In this document: piece by piece, positions 1-8,139 of the stretch
Position numbering within the stretch: the first letter of the stretch is position 1
How the letters are laid out: every line of letters starts with the position of its first letter
Source of the DNA: SHLQ01 sp964517125
GTDB lineage: Bacteria; Actinomycetota; Acidimicrobiia; Acidimicrobiales; SHLQ01
Assembly (NCBI GenBank): GCA_964517125.1
Contig: CAZFBD010000044.1
Span: forward strand, 1-39,281
Direction: 5' to 3'
Length of the DNA: 39,281 nt
Position numbers and translations under genes: made by a program
The notes under the pieces: generated by a model
Database searches by the model: none
Told to the model about the DNA's origin: nothing
What the model saw: only the letters and a program-made list of their open reading frames with translations

Positions 1-1621
1 CGTGGTTCAGCCACGGCGTGTAGGCGCTGGTGCCAACGCCCTTGCACACCTTGTTGACCGCCAGGTACTCGGCGAAGTCGCAGGCACCGGGGCCGGAGAT
101 CTCGAAGACCTGGAACGGCGTCAGGTCGAACAGGCCGGCGTTCTCACGCATGTTGAGGTGCTCACCAATGGTGATCGGGCTCCACCAACGGTTGTCCCAC
201 TCGACCTCGCGCTCGCTCAGGTCGTAGCGCTCGACGAGGTCGGCGTTGGAGTTGTACCACTGCGCACGCTCCCAGACACGAGCCTGGAAGAACATGGCGC
301 CAAGGGCTTCCTGGCGGCTGTAGTACGGGCTCACCTTGAGGTTGCGGCGGCTCTCCCACTGCTCGGCGGGGTGCACGATGCCGTAGGTCTTGATGAAGTG
401 CTCGTCGGCGCGGGCCCAGATGTGCTCTTCGTTGCGCTCGTCCGGGTAGAAGCGGGCGATGTCGGACACGTGCGGGTCGATGACCCGCGGGTAGCCGTAC
501 GTCATCCACTCGGCGACGACCTGCGCCATGCCGGGGCCTTCCTTGACCCACACGGCTGCGGCGGACCAGAGGTTGTTGACCTCGACCGTCTCGCCCAGGC
601 ACGGCATGGCGTCCGGGGTGAGGGAGAGCAGACCGTTGATGGCGTACTTGATCTCGGCGTCGCCGAGGAAGTCCATCAGCTCGATTGCGGTCTCCATCTG
701 CGGATCGAAATCGTCCTGCGTGAACGGCATTTCGGTCGGGGTGAGAGCGGCTTCCTCGTTGGATGGGATGTCGTCCGGGTGGTGGAGGATCGCACGGTGA
801 CCGTACGAGCCGACCTCCATGGAGCCGGAGGACTGACGCTCGTAGCAGAACGTGTCCATGTCACGAACGATCGGGTAGCCGATCTCGTTGTTGGTCTCGG
901 CGAGGATGTCCATGGGGCCGACATCGGCCATCTGGTGCACGGCGGGCACGAGGGGAATCGTGGCGCCGGCCATGTTGGCCACCCGGTTGCTCCACACGCC
1001 GCAGGCGACGACGACGTGGTTGGCTTCGATGCGGCCGCGGTTCGTGACCACGGCGCTGACCTTCTGCTGACCGTTGGGAGCGTCGACCGTCTCGACGTCG
1101 TCGACCTCGGTGTTGGCGAAGACCTGGAGCACGCCCTTGTCCATGGCCTCGTTGCGGAAGAGCGTGCCGGTGTCGAGCGAGTCGACCACGGACACCGTCG
1201 GGCAGTGGAAGCCGCCCATGATGACCTCTTCGTTGATGAAGGGAACCAGTTCCTTCACCTCGGCCGGGGTCAGCATCTCTGCCTCGACGCCCCATGCCTT
1301 CGCACTCGTCATGCGACGATCGAGCTCGTTCATGCGCTCCTGCGTACGAGCAACCTCGATACCACCAGAGTCAACCGAACGGTCGAGATCGCGGTACTGG
1401 TTGGCGGACTGCACACCGAGGAGCGCCATCTCCTTGTTGTGGTCCACGGGGAAGATGAAGTTCGATGCGTGGCCGGTGGAACCGCCGGGGTTCGGGAGCG
1501 GGCCCTTGTCGATGAGGACGATGTCCTCCCAGCCCAGGCGGCTCAGGTGGCCGACCAGGCAGCTGCCGACGATGCCGGCACCGATGACGACCACATTGGC
1601 CTTGCTCGGAAATTCGCTCAC
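1..1621 (-). CDS. Dimethylglycine/sarcosine dehydrogenase-like FAD oxidoreductase (3' part cut by window edge)
   Basis: A flavoprotein of the DMGDH/SARDH family, which demethylates dimethylglycine or sarcosine oxidatively and usually passes the carbon to THF as methylene-THF. 540 residues are visible. An N-terminal Rossmann motif GAGIVG lies at residues 14-19 with an acidic residue (D38) at the end of the second strand. The segment GGSTGHASNF puts His51 where family members attach FAD covalently. The sequence runs through the oxidase domain into the start of a GcvT-like domain (GLFDLTPF, FEISGPGA), which is cut by the window edge. The start is GTG at 1621, preceded by AAGGGGA at good spacing. 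It is divergent from the GntR gene, with a near-palindromic operator 64 bp upstream. The exact substrate is not proven; a link to the corrinoid operon (glycine betaine to dimethylglycine) is inference. Confidence 0.9.
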   Translation of the reverse strand, partial: MSEFPSKANVVVIGAGIVGSCLVGHLSRLGWEDIVLIDKGPLPNPGGSTGHASNFIFPVDHNKEMALLGVQSANQYRDLDRSVDSGGIEVARTQERMNELDRRMTSAKAWGVEAEMLTPAEVKELVPFINEEVIMGGFHCPTVSVVDSLDTGTLFRNEAMDKGVLQVFANTEVDDVETVDAPNGQQKVSAVVTNRGRIEANHVVVACGVWSNRVANMAGATIPLVPAVHQMADVGPMDILAETNNEIGYPIVRDMDTFCYERQSSGSMEVGSYGHRAILHHPDDIPSNEEAALTPTEMPFTQDDFDPQMETAIELMDFLGDAEIKYAINGLLSLTPDAMPCLGETVEVNNLWSAAAVWVKEGPGMAQVVAEWMTYGYPRVIDPHVSDIARFYPDERNEEHIWARADEHFIKTYGIVHPAEQWESRRNLKVSPYYSRQEALGAMFFQARVWERAQWYNSNADLVERYDLSEREVEWDNRWWSPITIGEHLNMRENAGLFDLTPFQVFEISGPGACDFAEYLAVNKVCKGVGTSAYTPWLNH

Positions 1622-1685
1622 GGGTGTTCCCCTTGTGTTCGTGTGATGTCCTGTGCGCAACGCTGCGCCGGAGACGATGAGGTTG

Positions 1686-1717
1686 TGATACACGACTGAT
1701 ATATCAGTTGTGTATCT
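1686..1717. promoter_or_regulatory. Near-palindromic 32-bp operator of the dehydrogenase promoter
   Basis: Two 16-bp arms with two mismatches, centred on CTGATATATCAG, the same 12-bp core and the same total length as the palindrome at 2018-2049. On the minus strand the downstream arm contains TATCAC (1685-1690), a -10-like hexamer, so a bound protein would block the dehydrogenase promoter. The GntR protein encoded alongside is the obvious candidate to bind it. Confidence 0.7.
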
Positions 1718-2017
1718 GAGCAGATTACGCATGGGCCGCAGCGTTGGCAACCCACAATCCTTCAACTCTCGTACCCACTTAGGCCACGAGCGATGGACCC
1801 GACTCCGAGGACAACCAGACCCAGAACACCCTTTGCATCACGTTGTTCAAGCCGCCCGTTCATAGGTGCATCCCCTTGACATTTGGTCCACATCAGGAGA
1901 CATCCGATGCTCGAAGCGCAGACCTGATGGCGAACTCGACCCATCGAGACCGGTCGGGTCAGAGGACGGGGGTGTGTGCGCCCGCATCGAAATGATCCGA
2001 GATCTGGGTCGCCCATC

Positions 2018-2049
2018 TGATAGACGGCTGATATATCAGCCGTCTATCA
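2018..2049. promoter_or_regulatory. Perfect 32-bp palindromic operator at the gntR start
   Basis: A perfect inverted repeat with 16-bp arms and the core CTGATATATCAG. It ends 7 bp before the gntR start codon and covers most of that gene's -10-like hexamer (TATCAT, 2045-2050). This placement suggests autoregulation. The same core and length recur at 1686-1717. Confidence 0.8.
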
Positions 2050-2050
2050 T
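2045..2050 (+). promoter_or_regulatory. -10 hexamer TATCAT, leaderless gntR
   Basis: TATCAT, then exactly 6 nt (GGGAGG), then ATG at 2057. GGGAGG touches the start codon, so it is too close to act as a ribosome binding site. A leaderless transcript fits better. Confidence 0.6.
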
Positions 2051-2056
2051 GGGAGG

Positions 2057-2740
2057 ATGCGTCTGACGGACACCAACGGCGTCGAAGCCGAAACCCAAGC
2101 CGAACAGGCGTACATCCTCATCCGGGAGAAGATCGTACGTCTGGACTTCGCCCCGGGTGACGTCCTGCGCGAAGACGACCTGCGTGACAGCACTGGCCTT
2201 GGCCGCACACCCATCCGGGAAGCACTCCAACGCCTGCAGCGCGAATACTTCGTCAACGTCATCCCCCGCCGCGGCATGTTCGTGAGCGGAATCGAAGTCG
2301 AAGAACTCTCCCTCCTGTTCGAAACCCGCGCCGTCCTCGAGCCCTACACCGCTCGACTCGCTGCGCTCCGTGGCACACCCGAACAGTGGGACGAGATGGA
2401 AACCACGCTCGGTCAAACCGCAAACCCGACCCTCAGCGACGAAGAGCAGCTCGGCCTGGACCGACGGTGTCACGAGATCATCTGGGCCGCTTCCGGCAAC
2501 CGCTTCCTCTGGGACACGCTCGACATGCTCTACGCCCAGAGCGACCGACTCTGGCATCTGTACCTGACCGACGTCGCCGACATGCAACACGCCGTCGATG
2601 AACACCAGGCCATCCTCAGCGCACTCCGTGCACAGGACGGCGACGGAGTCGCCACCCTCGTCGAACAGCACGTACGAGGCTTCGACACACAGATCCGAAC
2701 CGCCGTCACAGCTGCGCTCACCGCTCCCCTGGACCAGTAG
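2057..2740 (+). CDS. GntR-family regulator, FCD subfamily
   Basis: A 227-aa transcription factor. Residues about 14-80 form the GntR winged helix (LREDDLRDSTGLGRTPIREA, then the wing RRGMFV). Residues about 85-220 form an all-helical FCD ligand domain. D135, H139, H183 and H205 sit where FCD proteins place their metal-binding residues, so the effector may bind through a metal ion, typically as a carboxylate. It is divergent from the dehydrogenase gene, and both promoters carry the same 32-bp operator. The protein therefore probably controls itself and the dehydrogenase, with a methylated glycine or related acid as a plausible effector (inference). The ATG at 2057 is supported by the leaderless promoter. 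Confidence 0.92.
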   Translation: MRLTDTNGVEAETQAEQAYILIREKIVRLDFAPGDVLREDDLRDSTGLGRTPIREALQRLQREYFVNVIPRRGMFVSGIEVEELSLLFETRAVLEPYTARLAALRGTPEQWDEMETTLGQTANPTLSDEEQLGLDRRCHEIIWAASGNRFLWDTLDMLYAQSDRLWHLYLTDVADMQHAVDEHQAILSALRAQDGDGVATLVEQHVRGFDTQIRTAVTAALTAPLDQ

Positions 2741-2774
2741 CCAGGCACGACATCGGGCTCGAAGCGACCTCTTC

Positions 2775-3230
2775 CTACTCGACGGCCGCCGCCAAGCGTT
2801 CCAGTGTCCTCTCCATACCCATCCGGTTGTGCGACGCGCGGTCTTCCACACCCGAAATCTTGGCGCTCGCTTCAAGCCACGACTCTGGTCGGAGATCCGT
2901 GGTGTATTCGCTCACGAGGCAGCCGCCATCGTTGGCCTCGATCGAATAGCCCCACTGGGCAAAGACGTGGCCCCGAGCAGAACAGTCAAAGAAGAACCGT
3001 TCGTTCGGAACGAGGTCGACGACCTCGGCATCGATGGACCACTCGTTGTCGCCGTTGCGGTTGTGGCCGGTGAAGACCGCTCCGACGGCTGCCTCGGTGG
3101 CTCCGTCCTTCCATTCGGCCCGCTGCGTTTCCGGCGACCATTCGCCCATCCGGGTGATGTCGGTGATGGCCGCATACACGGCCTCGGGCGATGCAGAGAA
3201 CTGGCGTGACACGGTGACCTGAGGATCCAT
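2775..3230 (-). CDS. SRPBCC (START-like) domain protein
   Basis: A 151-aa protein starting MDPQVTVSRQFSASPEAVYA. The pattern of an N-terminal strand, then SPEAVYAAITDITRMGEWSP, is typical of polyketide cyclase/START-like SRPBCC proteins, which form a hydrophobic ligand cavity. The specific ligand cannot be read from the sequence. The open frame extends further upstream, but the composition becomes protein-like only from this ATG. A hexamer TACTGT (3239-3244, minus strand) lies 8 nt upstream, giving a nearly leaderless transcript. It is convergent with gntR and divergent from the lipoprotein gene. Confidence 0.8.
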   Translation of the reverse strand: MDPQVTVSRQFSASPEAVYAAITDITRMGEWSPETQRAEWKDGATEAAVGAVFTGHNRNGDNEWSIDAEVVDLVPNERFFFDCSARGHVFAQWGYSIEANDGGCLVSEYTTDLRPESWLEASAKISGVEDRASHNRMGMERTLERLAAAVE

Positions 3231-3336
3231 GGTGGCCGACAGTAGCCCATCGCTCCCAATGCTGAACACGTCGCGCCTGCGTACCGGGTGGGCAGAGCCC
3301 ACGGTTCGAACACGAGCGGCCAAGCCAGCGGTGATC

Positions 3337-3342
3337 TACGGT
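3337..3342 (+). promoter_or_regulatory. -10 hexamer TACGGT, leaderless lipoprotein gene
   Basis: TACGGT, 6 nt, then ATG at 3349, the codon that begins the signal peptide. Confidence 0.6.
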
Positions 3343-3348
3343 GACTCC

Positions 3349-4629
3349 ATGCCAGCACCAGCCGTTCGAACCCGACTGCTCGCCCTTCTCGCCATCTTCG
3401 GCCTCATCGCTGCCGCATGTGGTAGCGACGGATCATCCGACGAAGCCGCAGAACCGGCCACCACTACCGCCGCGCCTGCCGAAACAGAAGAGGCAGAGGA
3501 ACCCGAGCCCGAAGCTGAAGAGCCCGAAGCAGAAGAGGAAGAAGAAGCAGCAGAAGAAGCCGTCGTCGACGAGGTCGAAGAAGAAGAGCCGGCCGAGGAC
3601 GCCGACCCGTTCGGTGCCGTGACAGAAACCGTCGAAACGTTCATCGCCGCACAGGGCCTGGAAGGTGCGGGCCTCGTCATCGTCGAGAAGGACGCCGGTG
3701 TCGTCTACGAAGAGCACTTCGGGACCTTCGCCCCGGAACGCATCAGCCTCATCGCCTCCGCATCCAAGATGATCTCGGCCGGTGTGTTGCTCAGCCTGCA
3801 GGAAGACGGCCTGCTCGACATCAACGCCCCCATCGAAGGCCAGGTCGACTGGGCCACCGGCAACCCCGACATCACCCCGGCACAACTCATCTCCAACAGC
3901 AGCGGCCTCGTGGGCCTCGGACCCGACCTGCTCTACGGCCCGTACCTGTGCCAATGGGGTGTGCCAAACACACTGCAGGAGTGTGGAGCGACCGTCTTCT
4001 CCGGAACCGATGACGACGCCGACCAGATCCCGCCCGACACAGAGTTCCGCTACGGCGGTGCCCAGTGGCAGGTTGCCGGCGCCGTGGCCGAGTCGGTCTC
4101 GGGCAAGACCTGGGACGAGCTCATCGACGAGATCTACGTCGAACCCTGTGGTGTCGACTCGCTCGGCTACATCAGCCTTGGCGCAGTTCTGACCGGAGCA
4201 CCCGGCTACCCCACATCGTTCGCCGGCGACCCCGACGGCGTCACCGTCTCGGCGAACCCGAACATCGAAGGCGGGGCACACATCGACAGCGGCGACTACG
4301 CCAAGCTCCTCCTCATGCACCTCCGCGGCGGCGAGTGCGACGGCACGCCTGTCCTCAGCCAGGCCTCACTCGACACCATGCACGCCGACCGTGTCGCCGC
4401 TGCCTACGACGGCGAGGCCGGCTTCCCCGACTTCGGATACGGCATGGGCTGGTGGGTCGACCGCAACACCGGGCGCATCAGCGACGGTGGCGCATGGGGC
4501 GTGGTTCCGTGGCTGGACCTTGACGACGGCTACGGCGCCTATCTGGTCATCGAAGAAGAGTCCGACACCGGCCAGGCACTGAAGACCGAACTCGAAGAGC
4601 TGGTCCACACCGCCGTGACCGGCGCCTGA
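3349..4629 (+). CDS. Beta-lactamase-like serine hydrolase, lipoprotein
   Basis: A 426-aa exported protein. The signal peptide (RTRLLALLAIFGLIAAAC) ends in a lipobox with Cys at about residue 24, so it should be lipid-anchored outside the membrane. A very acidic Glu/Ala/Pro linker follows (about residues 45-90), then a class C beta-lactamase/D-alanyl peptidase-like domain. The catalytic SxxK is SASK in LIASASKMISAGVLL. The second motif appears as RYGG rather than the common YxN, and a late Gly-rich segment (GGAWG) may be the third motif. The family includes peptidases and esterases; the substrate is unknown. The upstream reading frame extends to 3229, but the signal peptide and promoter fix the start at 3349. 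The linker probably spans the cell wall. Confidence 0.85.
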   Translation: MPAPAVRTRLLALLAIFGLIAAACGSDGSSDEAAEPATTTAAPAETEEAEEPEPEAEEPEAEEEEEAAEEAVVDEVEEEEPAEDADPFGAVTETVETFIAAQGLEGAGLVIVEKDAGVVYEEHFGTFAPERISLIASASKMISAGVLLSLQEDGLLDINAPIEGQVDWATGNPDITPAQLISNSSGLVGLGPDLLYGPYLCQWGVPNTLQECGATVFSGTDDDADQIPPDTEFRYGGAQWQVAGAVAESVSGKTWDELIDEIYVEPCGVDSLGYISLGAVLTGAPGYPTSFAGDPDGVTVSANPNIEGGAHIDSGDYAKLLLMHLRGGECDGTPVLSQASLDTMHADRVAAAYDGEAGFPDFGYGMGWWVDRNTGRISDGGAWGVVPWLDLDDGYGAYLVIEEESDTGQALKTELEELVHTAVTGA

Positions 4630-4633
4630 CCAG

Positions 4634-4658
4634 CAGGCGCTACACCGAAAGCGCCCTG
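4634..4658. terminator. Possible bidirectional hairpin between convergent genes
   Basis: GGCGCT (4636-4641) pairs with AGCGCC (4650-4655) around an 8-nt loop, with CA/TG pairing beyond a bulge. It covers the ends of the lipoprotein gene and the convergent DUF2314/ankyrin gene. There is no T-run, so this is weak. Confidence 0.3.
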
Positions 4659-5512
4659 ATCGTTCGCGTCCACCCGAGAGAGCTGGCCAGATCCACTGCC
4701 ATCAACCCTTGGGGCGTGCGAAGCTCGCGATCCGCTCCGTGATTCAAGAGCAGCTCAACAAGGGTCGTCGCCCCTGCGAGCGCCATGCGGTGGAGCATCG
4801 AGAAGCCATCTTCGCCCGTGTACCTGACAACGTCCGGTTGTTTCTTCACGTCTTCGGCGAAGCGAGCGGCCATGGCCTCTGCCATGCCGTGTTCTTGTGC
4901 GAAGACGGCGGCATGATCCTGGGCCATCGGTGGAATGGGTCCCTTCACGGGAACCGATTTCTTCTTCAGCAACCCGGTCTTCTTCGTTGGATACGGCGTT
5001 GGTTGGATCGGAGTCAGCTGAACCACAGCCGGGTCCCCCAGGTCCATACCCTGCATCTCGTCGAAGTGTGCGCGCTCGGCTGGGTTCATCGTCGAACGGA
5101 GATGCTGGCTCGTGAAGCCGCCCATCGTCTGGTCGACCATTCGGTAGGTCCAGTCGGCAACGCGTTCAGTGGTGAACGTCACCCGGTCACCCTCGCCCAC
5201 CGAGAGCAACGCAAGCGGGGTGTTGACCACCGTGCCCGTCCACTCCACACCGTTGAACGACGGATCGACGACCCACATGTATTCCACATCGTCGGCGCCT
5301 TCGCTCGTGATTGCCGAGATCAGCGAAGGGTTGTCGGAGAACGCCACCTTCATCACCGACATGTCCATGAACGGAACAATGCGGTGCATCTCCCAATGGA
5401 TCTCGCGCCAGAACAACGGAATCGTGGCCTGCGCCGCCTCCATCGCCCGTCGCATGCCCTCATCGCTCTTCGGTGCTCTCGAATACAGCACCCCGTCGTC
5501 GCCAACGTTCAT
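4640..5512 (-). CDS. DUF2314-like domain plus C-terminal ankyrin repeats
   Basis: A 290-aa protein, probably cytoplasmic. The N-terminal half matches the DUF2314 pattern: VEYMWVVDPSFNG, a central TGTVVNTP and a late ADWTYRMVDQTMGGFT. The C-terminal 60 or so residues read as ankyrin repeats (DGFSMLHRMALAGATTLVEL, LLNHGADRELRTPQGLMAVD), suggesting protein binding. A Pro/Lys-rich linker joins the two halves. The ATG at 5512 follows GGAG. It lies 90 bp downstream of the fructosamine kinase-like gene on the same strand and may be co-transcribed. No function can be assigned. Confidence 0.75.
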   Translation of the reverse strand: MNVGDDGVLYSRAPKSDEGMRRAMEAAQATIPLFWREIHWEMHRIVPFMDMSVMKVAFSDNPSLISAITSEGADDVEYMWVVDPSFNGVEWTGTVVNTPLALLSVGEGDRVTFTTERVADWTYRMVDQTMGGFTSQHLRSTMNPAERAHFDEMQGMDLGDPAVVQLTPIQPTPYPTKKTGLLKKKSVPVKGPIPPMAQDHAAVFAQEHGMAEAMAARFAEDVKKQPDVVRYTGEDGFSMLHRMALAGATTLVELLLNHGADRELRTPQGLMAVDLASSLGWTRTIRALSV

Positions 5513-5602
5513 GTGTTCATCTCCGTCGCTCTCCGCCAGAACGAAGGCATCGGCGCGCTGCGAAGACGAATCAACCGGATTGAACCGAATGACCTCTGAC
5601 CC

Positions 5603-6460
5603 TCAACGAAGATTTGCGAGCGCATCGGCAACGGCGCCCACGTACCCGCCTCCGAACTTGATGGCGTGCACCACCAACGGCGCAAGCTGGTGCAGACCAA
5701 TGCGCTGCCCCCAGCCGGCGGCGAGCGGAGCGACCTCTTCGTACGCCCGAAATGCGTCCTCGCCGAAGCCCCCGAAGAGCCGCATCATGGCCAGGTCGAA
5801 CTCCCGGTGACCGCCATGGCTGGCCGGGTCGACCAACCAACTGGTTCCCGCTGAATCGACCATTCGGTTTCCCGCCCACAGGTCTCCGTGCAGGCGCGCC
5901 GGTGGCTCGGGAGGACCACCCAGATCGTCGAGCCGAGACGCCACGTTCTCCAGCGACGCCACCAGGTTTCCCGGAAGAGCGCGACGGTCCACGGCCAGCC
6001 GGGTAAGCGGAAGCAGCCGACGTTCAGCAAAGAACTCCACCCAGGTTTCACACGGGCCGTTCGGCAGCGCCTGCGACCCGGTCGTCCGACCATCGGTCCG
6101 GCCGAATACGTCTGCGCCAGCCGCATGCAGCGCAGCGAGGCTCCGCCCGAACTCCGCCTCGTCGGAACCACCCCGGCCACCCGGTTCGATCCACTCCAGA
6201 ACCAGCCGGGCCGGCGCATCGTCGGACACCCCAAGCACCAGCGGCACAGCGAGCGCGCCAGGTTCTCTCAGCCACCGCAGGTCGGCGGCTTCACGGCCAA
6301 AGAACCCCGGCGGTGGAGCCGCATGTGTCTTCGCGAAGACCCGACGACCGTCGTCCAAGTCGGCGGCAAACGCCTCGGCCATGTCACCACCGCCAACCCG
6401 TTGCATGGCCACCACGACCACGCCAAGATCCGCCTCGAGCTCAGCTTTCAGATCACTCAC
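5603..6460 (-). CDS. Fructosamine kinase-like protein (APH fold)
   Basis: A 285-aa protein of the fructosamine/ketosamine-3-kinase family, which phosphorylates sugar adducts on protein amines for deglycation. The catalytic loop is RLHGDLWAGN and the metal-binding segment is LVDPASHGGHREFDLAMM, followed by LFGGF, all typical of the family. The N-terminal GGGDMAEAF resembles the nucleotide loop, and FAKTH carries the ATP Lys. The start is GTG at 6460 with AAGGAG seven bases upstream. It is probably the first gene of a two-gene minus-strand unit. Confidence 0.85.
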   Translation of the reverse strand: MSDLKAELEADLGVVVVAMQRVGGGDMAEAFAADLDDGRRVFAKTHAAPPPGFFGREAADLRWLREPGALAVPLVLGVSDDAPARLVLEWIEPGGRGGSDEAEFGRSLAALHAAGADVFGRTDGRTTGSQALPNGPCETWVEFFAERRLLPLTRLAVDRRALPGNLVASLENVASRLDDLGGPPEPPARLHGDLWAGNRMVDSAGTSWLVDPASHGGHREFDLAMMRLFGGFGEDAFRAYEEVAPLAAGWGQRIGLHQLAPLVVHAIKFGGGYVGAVADALANLR

Positions 6461-6558
6461 TCGTGGGCTCCTTGCGTTCCGCCGCGAACCCTATCGCTGG
6501 CGGCAGGGCAACATCCCGGAAAGAAGATCTGTGACGGGGTGTAAGGAAATGCCGGCTC

Positions 6559-6918
6559 GTGCATCTCCTCGGTGTCCAACCGAACCCGAATGGCGGGTCG
6601 GAATCCGAGCCGGTGTGGGCACAACGGGAGCTGCGAATGGCGGTCGACCCGGGCATCAACGTGGTCGATCAGGCAGCCACCGACGCAATGCGCATCGACG
6701 AGCGGAAGATTGCACGCCTCTCCGCCAAAGAGACGTTCGCCAACCGCACACCAGCCATGCGGTCCGGAGCATGCGACATCATCTTCGAAGGGGCAGACCC
6801 GCTCCTGTTCCGGATGTACAACGCCGACGGCTGCTGGGATGGCGCTGCAGAGCTCATCTGGGGCACCGACCTTGAGATCGACAACACCATCCTCCTGCGA
6901 ACGACCATCGCCGGCTGA
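6559..6918 (+). CDS. Hypothetical protein
   Basis: A reading frame of about 119 aa with strongly actinobacterial codon use (third positions mostly G or C) and an AAGGAA ten bases before the GTG start. An alternative start is the ATG at 6637 (MAVDPGINVV). The C-terminal half (CDIIFEGADPLLFRMYNADG) looks like a folded domain, but I do not recognise the family. It is followed by a strong hairpin 26 bp after the stop codon, which supports a real transcript. It is divergent from the fructosamine kinase gene. Confidence 0.55.
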   Translation: MHLLGVQPNPNGGSESEPVWAQRELRMAVDPGINVVDQAATDAMRIDERKIARLSAKETFANRTPAMRSGACDIIFEGADPLLFRMYNADGCWDGAAELIWGTDLEIDNTILLRTTIAG

Positions 6919-6944
6919 ACCCCAGCCATCTCTCCCCCTCCCCT

Positions 6945-6998
6945 GATCTGTGCAGCCACAGATGCCCATGTGGCATCCCAGCGCTGCACAGATCGGGT
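6945..6998 (+). terminator. Hairpin terminator after the hypothetical gene
   Basis: Perfect 12-bp arms GATCTGTGCAGC (6945-6956) and GCTGCACAGATC (6983-6994), extended by CCC/GGG across a bulge, then GGGTTTT. The loop contains a second small stem (GATGCC/GGCATC). This fits a Rho-independent terminator. Confidence 0.65.
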
Positions 6999-7032
6999 TT
7001 TGGAGTCGTCGGCCCGGCAGCCGTCGGCCAAC

Positions 7033-7038
7033 TACGGT
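7033..7038 (+). promoter_or_regulatory. -10 hexamer TACGGT, leaderless membrane protein gene
   Basis: TACGGT, 6 nt, then GTG at 7045. Confidence 0.55.
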
Positions 7039-7044
7039 TGGTCC

Positions 7045-7705
7045 GTGACCTTCCCCGCCGCGACATCGGGCAGCCAGCCAGCTCACGTCATCGTCGACAG
7101 CGGCGCACTGACGATTGGGGTCATTGGCGCAGGTATCGCCGTTCTCTCGGCCATCGGGTTCATCGCCAGCCTCATCAGCGGCAGCTTCGTCCTGGCCATC
7201 TTCCTCGGTCTCCTCGCTCTCGTCGCCGGCCTGTTCGGCTGGCTCGGCTTGCGGCAGCATCTGCGATGGGAGCCAGCCGAGCTGCACTTTGATGAATGGC
7301 CGCTGACCCTGGGTTCCACAAACCAGGTCCGGTTGCTTCGTCGCTCCAAGCGACCGCTGGCCGACACGACCCTGTCCATCACCAGCGAAACTCACCTGCA
7401 CCGAAGAAGCCCGATACACGGTCGGCACCGACACCCACACCGCCACGCACACCGCAGCGGATGACCGCCAGACCATCCAGGCGTCCCTTGCCGACAAGCT
7501 CCTCACCGCCACCGTTCCCCTCGTCATCCCGCTCGACGCCGGTGGCCCCACGCTGGACCTCGCCGACAACAAGGTCAGCTGGGAACTCAAGCTCGACACC
7601 GAGGGCAGCGGCTTCCTGAACCGAAGCTCCTTCGACCTGCACGTGGCCCCGATCCTGCACCGCAGCGCCCGCCACATTCAGGACGCCACGGAGGAACCCG
7701 GCTGA
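7045..7705 (+). pseudogene. Two-TM membrane protein, split by a frameshift near 7384
   Basis: Starts at GTG 7045 (VTFPAATSGSQ) and has one hydrophobic region of two membrane segments, about residues 20-70 (ALTIGVIGAGIAVLSAIGFI, then FVLAIFLGLLALVAGLFGWL). The frame keeps coding character to about residue 113 (TTLSIT), then turns into His/Arg-rich nonsense ending at 7464. One base out of phase from 7385, a convincing protein continues (AKLTCTEEARYTVGTDTHTA) and ends at TGA 7703-7705, which overlaps the next ATG. A single extra base near 7384 restores a protein of about 220 aa. This may be a true mutation or a sequencing error. Function unknown; it leads a small operon with an arrestin-like protein and an ATPase. 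Confidence 0.6.
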
Positions 7706-8139
7706 TGACTTCCTACGACCCGAACCTGGAAATTCACCTGCAGAGCGACATCGCCGAGGTCGGCGGCCACTTCATCTGCGATGTGAAGCGCTCGCCGTCC
7801 GACGGCGAAGCCAACGACAGCACCTTTGGCCAGGTCCGGGCGGTTCGTATTCGGCTGACCATGTTCACCGAGGGCCGCGGCGACGTCGACACCAAAGATC
7901 ACGCGAACGCCCAGCTCCCGGTGGACGAATACGGAATGACGTCGGGCCAGGTTCGCCTCGACATTCCGACCGACGCACCGATCTCCTACGACGGCTCGCT
8001 CATCCGGGTCCGCTGGTACATCGAAGCTCGCACCGACATCGCCATGAAGCGGGACCAGAAGTCGTCCGCCAACGTCCTGGTGCTGCCCGTTGGAGGACTG
8101 GGCCGCTACACGTACCCACACCCGCTTCCGCATGCCTGA
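7705..8139 (+). CDS. Arrestin/Spo0M-like beta-sandwich protein
   Basis: A 144-aa protein starting MTSYDPNLEIHLQSDIAEVG. The segment DAPISYDGSLIRVRWYIEAR is typical of arrestin-like/Spo0M proteins, which form a beta sandwich and act as adaptors. The ATG overlaps the stop of the preceding frame, indicating translational coupling. Its TGA is in the same frame as the ATPase body that follows, with no other stop between them. Confidence 0.65.
   Translation: MTSYDPNLEIHLQSDIAEVGGHFICDVKRSPSDGEANDSTFGQVRAVRIRLTMFTEGRGDVDTKDHANAQLPVDEYGMTSGQVRLDIPTDAPISYDGSLIRVRWYIEARTDIAMKRDQKSSANVLVLPVGGLGRYTYPHPLPHA

Larger units (their letters stand above)
1622..2056. other. Divergent regulatory region between the dehydrogenase and gntR
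   Basis: This 435-bp gap holds two 32-bp operators (1686-1717 and 2018-2049), one at each promoter. About 300 bp between them shows no convincing gene. A 33-codon minus-strand reading frame at 1762-1863 has AAGGGGA upstream of its ATG and a short hydrophobic stretch (GVLGLVVLGVGSIA). It could encode a tiny membrane peptide but has no other support. Confidence 0.6.

Noticed and set aside
2..1699. Long plus-strand open frame of 565 codons
   Set aside because: It is the antisense shadow of the dehydrogenase. Its protein is repetitive Val/Asp/His/Gly with no domain, while the minus strand reads as a clear FAD enzyme.
1622..1760. Glycine riboswitch before the dehydrogenase
   Set aside because: The leader is about 60 nt and shows no aptamer-like fold; the palindromic operator explains the region.
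1762..1863. 33-codon minus-strand frame with a ribosome site
   Set aside because: It has a hydrophobic stretch and AAGGGGA upstream, but is too short and without context to support as a gene.
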